DNA of 20,024 nt from a virus, in IMG/VR virus record IMGVR_UViG_3300027741_000331, positions 1-20,024 of that record. One strand, 5' to 3'. The number at the start of each line of letters is the position of its first letter. The stretch's first letter is position 1. Below are positions 18,838 to 20,024 of this stretch, piece by piece. Made by a program: the position numbers and the translations under genes. The notes below the pieces were generated by a model. That model saw nothing but the letters and a program-made list of their open reading frames with translations. It searched no databases and was not told the DNA's origin.

Positions 18838-19499
18838 CGACCTAGCTCCACCAGCTTCGCGTCATCAGCTTTGATCTGGTTGGCTAACTTGGTTAGATCG
18901 TTTGATTGACCAGCGTAATGAACAATCATCGCATCCTTGTAGCGGTCCAATCCAAAATGCGACTCAACACTGGTCATACAATTGAATGACGGGTCAAGCT
19001 CGGTCAGCGGAATGTTCCATAAGTGCGCCATCACGTTGAGCCAGGTCTGCTCGGCAAAGTGGTTAGGATGCAAACCAATTGGCGGCATAGACAATATACC
19101 AACGGCCTTGGTATGGACTACGAACACGCCAGTGTTGACGTAGAACTTTGGCTCAATCACTCCACCAAAAGCCCCAGCAAGCTTGACCATATCTGGCTTG
19201 CGATCCAAGTATGCCCCCTCGTCAAAGGCGCAGAACACACCAGCGTCATCAGATAGCTTAGGGCAATCGGCTGTAATCAAAACATCAGCATCAACAAATG
19301 TAACTTGGTCATATCCTTTGGTTGCCATGATATTTCCAATTGCAGACTTAGAATATTGCGCTGGGTGCGTGAGTGGCTTGTCGATCAGAATGAAATCAGT
19401 GTTGTGGCGTTTGCAGTATTCCTCCATCCTTGGCCTAGTCAGATCAATAATCTTCTGCCAATCCTCACCAAATGATTGCGTTACTAATGCTTGCTTCAT
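18834..19499 (-). CDS. Glycosyltransferase, GT-A fold (GT8-like)
   Basis: This 221-aa protein shows a GT-A nucleotide-sugar transferase pattern: TQSFGEDW near the N-terminus (7-14), FVDADVLI with the metal-binding DxD (D70, D72), FYVNTGVFVV (about 118-127), EQTWLNV, and a final HYAGQSND with the second metal-ligand-type His. It resembles small GT8-like enzymes of phages and of surface-sugar loci. The donor and acceptor are unknown. Together with the GT9-like gene further down the operon it could modify DNA, a virion protein or host sugars. The start overlaps the upstream 58-aa gene as ATGA. Confidence 0.85.
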   Translation of the reverse strand: MKQALVTQSFGEDWQKIIDLTRPRMEEYCKRHNTDFILIDKPLTHPAQYSKSAIGNIMATKGYDQVTFVDADVLITADCPKLSDDAGVFCAFDEGAYLDRKPDMVKLAGAFGGVIEPKFYVNTGVFVVHTKAVGILSMPPIGLHPNHFAEQTWLNVMAHLWNIPLTELDPSFNCMTSVESHFGLDRYKDAMIVHYAGQSNDLTKLANQIKADDAKLVELGR

Positions 19500-19672
19500 T
19501 TCTTTCTCCTCCGCTTAGATTTAACTTCTTTCCATACATCAAACTTTTCATCCAGCTCCAATGACCAAAGCATAAAGGTTCTGTATAGGCTGTATCCAAT
19601 GCCAGCACGCAAAAGAGTACGACTTGTTGTGTCACCCAAAAAGTAGAACAATTTAGACAATGCTTGCTTCAT
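19496..19672 (-). CDS. Small phage protein (58 aa), MLWSLELD type
   Basis: Reading from the ATG at 19672 gives 58 aa: MKQALSKLFYFLGDTTSRTL, then LRAGIGYSLYRTFMLWSLEL, then DEKFDVWKEVKSKRRRKK. The pattern L[GD]D..SR.LLR...YxLYxxxMxWSxxLD....W is one I recognise from short phage proteins of unknown function. It overlaps both neighbours by 4 bases. Its first bases, AAATGAAGCAAGCATT, are repeated at the start of the next gene. Confidence 0.7.
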   Translation of the reverse strand: MKQALSKLFYFLGDTTSRTLLRAGIGYSLYRTFMLWSLELDEKFDVWKEVKSKRRRKK

Positions 19673-19941
19673 TTGCCAGCGTCAAAATCTTCTGTTGCTT
19701 GAATGGACAAAAGGTCATCAGCCTTTTCCAGCAATTCCTTGCTTGGATTCTTGATGTCCTGAGTAGCAGTTGAAATTTCAATCTTTGACATAATCACATT
19801 GTTGACCACCTTGGCATAGCAATGTTCTCTATATCCAACTGGACCAATATCCTCGGTGATAGTATCAATCTCTGCATTGCCATACGCAGTATATTTTTCT
19901 CCATTAAATTCAAAATCAACGCTTACATCTTCCATAATCAT
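19669..19941 (-). CDS. Hypothetical protein (90 aa)
   Basis: The frame is open upstream to 19986, but the ATG at 19941 is preferred: it overlaps the stop of the partial upstream gene as ATGA, and AAGAGG lies 10 bases before it. The product is MIMEDVSVDFEFNGEKYTAY..., an acidic protein with alternating strands (CYAKVVNNVIMSKIEI) and a helical tail (SKELLEKADDLLSIQ). I recognise no family. Confidence 0.7.
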   Translation of the reverse strand: MIMEDVSVDFEFNGEKYTAYGNAEIDTITEDIGPVGYREHCYAKVVNNVIMSKIEISTATQDIKNPSKELLEKADDLLSIQATEDFDAGK

Positions 19942-20024
19942 AATCTTGTTACCTCTTTCTTTATTTGTGCCAACGTGAACAGGCATCGTACCAGCGCGCG
20001 CTCAAGATGGTCAACACTTGTTTC
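19938..20024 (-). CDS. C-terminus of an upstream gene (partial)
   Basis: A frame enters from the right edge and ends with TGA at 19940-19938 after 28 residues (ETSVDHLERALVRCLFTLAQ, then IKKEVTRL). It reads as a regular amphipathic helix, and its stop overlaps the next start as ATGA, the same coupling seen at most junctions of this operon. The family cannot be told from this fragment. Confidence 0.5.
   Translation of the reverse strand, partial: ETSVDHLERALVRCLFTLAQIKKEVTRL

Overview
The window is part of the genome of a tailed double-stranded DNA phage (Caudoviricetes), probably from an uncultured lineage. A small and a large terminase subunit, a portal, a scaffold-like protein and an N4-gp56-type major capsid protein lie in order on one strand. 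Most genes overlap their neighbours by 4 bases (ATGA) or are separated by a few bases. I see no tRNA, rRNA, IS element, integrase or CRISPR array. The host cannot be read from the sequence. A lipoprotein gene in a spanin-like overlapping pair suggests a Gram-negative host.

Positions 1-7974, leftward: packaging and head module. Read from its upstream end it runs: terminase small subunit, terminase large subunit, small holin-like membrane protein, candidate overlapping spanin pair, portal, SAM methyltransferase, HNH endonuclease, conserved 108-aa protein, charged scaffold-like protein, major capsid protein, then the first codons of another gene. The methyltransferase and HNH gene sit inside the portal-to-capsid block.

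Positions 8049-10224, rightward: a cassette of eight small genes, two of them only 43 and 29 codons long and tied to their neighbours by GTGA/ATGA overlaps. Its gaps carry two kinds of repeated hairpin: a 34-base element present twice with compensating changes, and a series of short stems around a TATAA loop. The cassette diverges from the head module at 7975-8048 and converges on the next leftward block at about 10225-10327.

Positions 10328-20024, leftward: replication and modification. From the right edge it holds a long, tightly coupled run: small genes, a DxD glycosyltransferase, a 2-oxoglutarate/Fe(II) oxygenase, more small genes, a cytosine-C5 DNA methyltransferase and a GT9-like glycosyltransferase. 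Then come a GIY-YIG-type (T5orf172-like) gene, a primase-like protein with an ATP-dependent helicase-like protein, a 293-base origin-like gap (9-bp tandem repeat, G-quadruplex motif, inverted repeats), three small genes and an HNH endonuclease.

The most interesting signal is a 323-codon open frame lying almost wholly inside the cytosine methyltransferase gene, with a start codon 4 bases after the methyltransferase start. It carries its own repeated W[AP]TP motifs and a C-terminal block that I recognise from free-standing phage proteins, so the locus looks dual-coding. The methyltransferase, oxygenase and two glycosyltransferases in one operon also form a plausible but unproven set for cytosine hypermodification.
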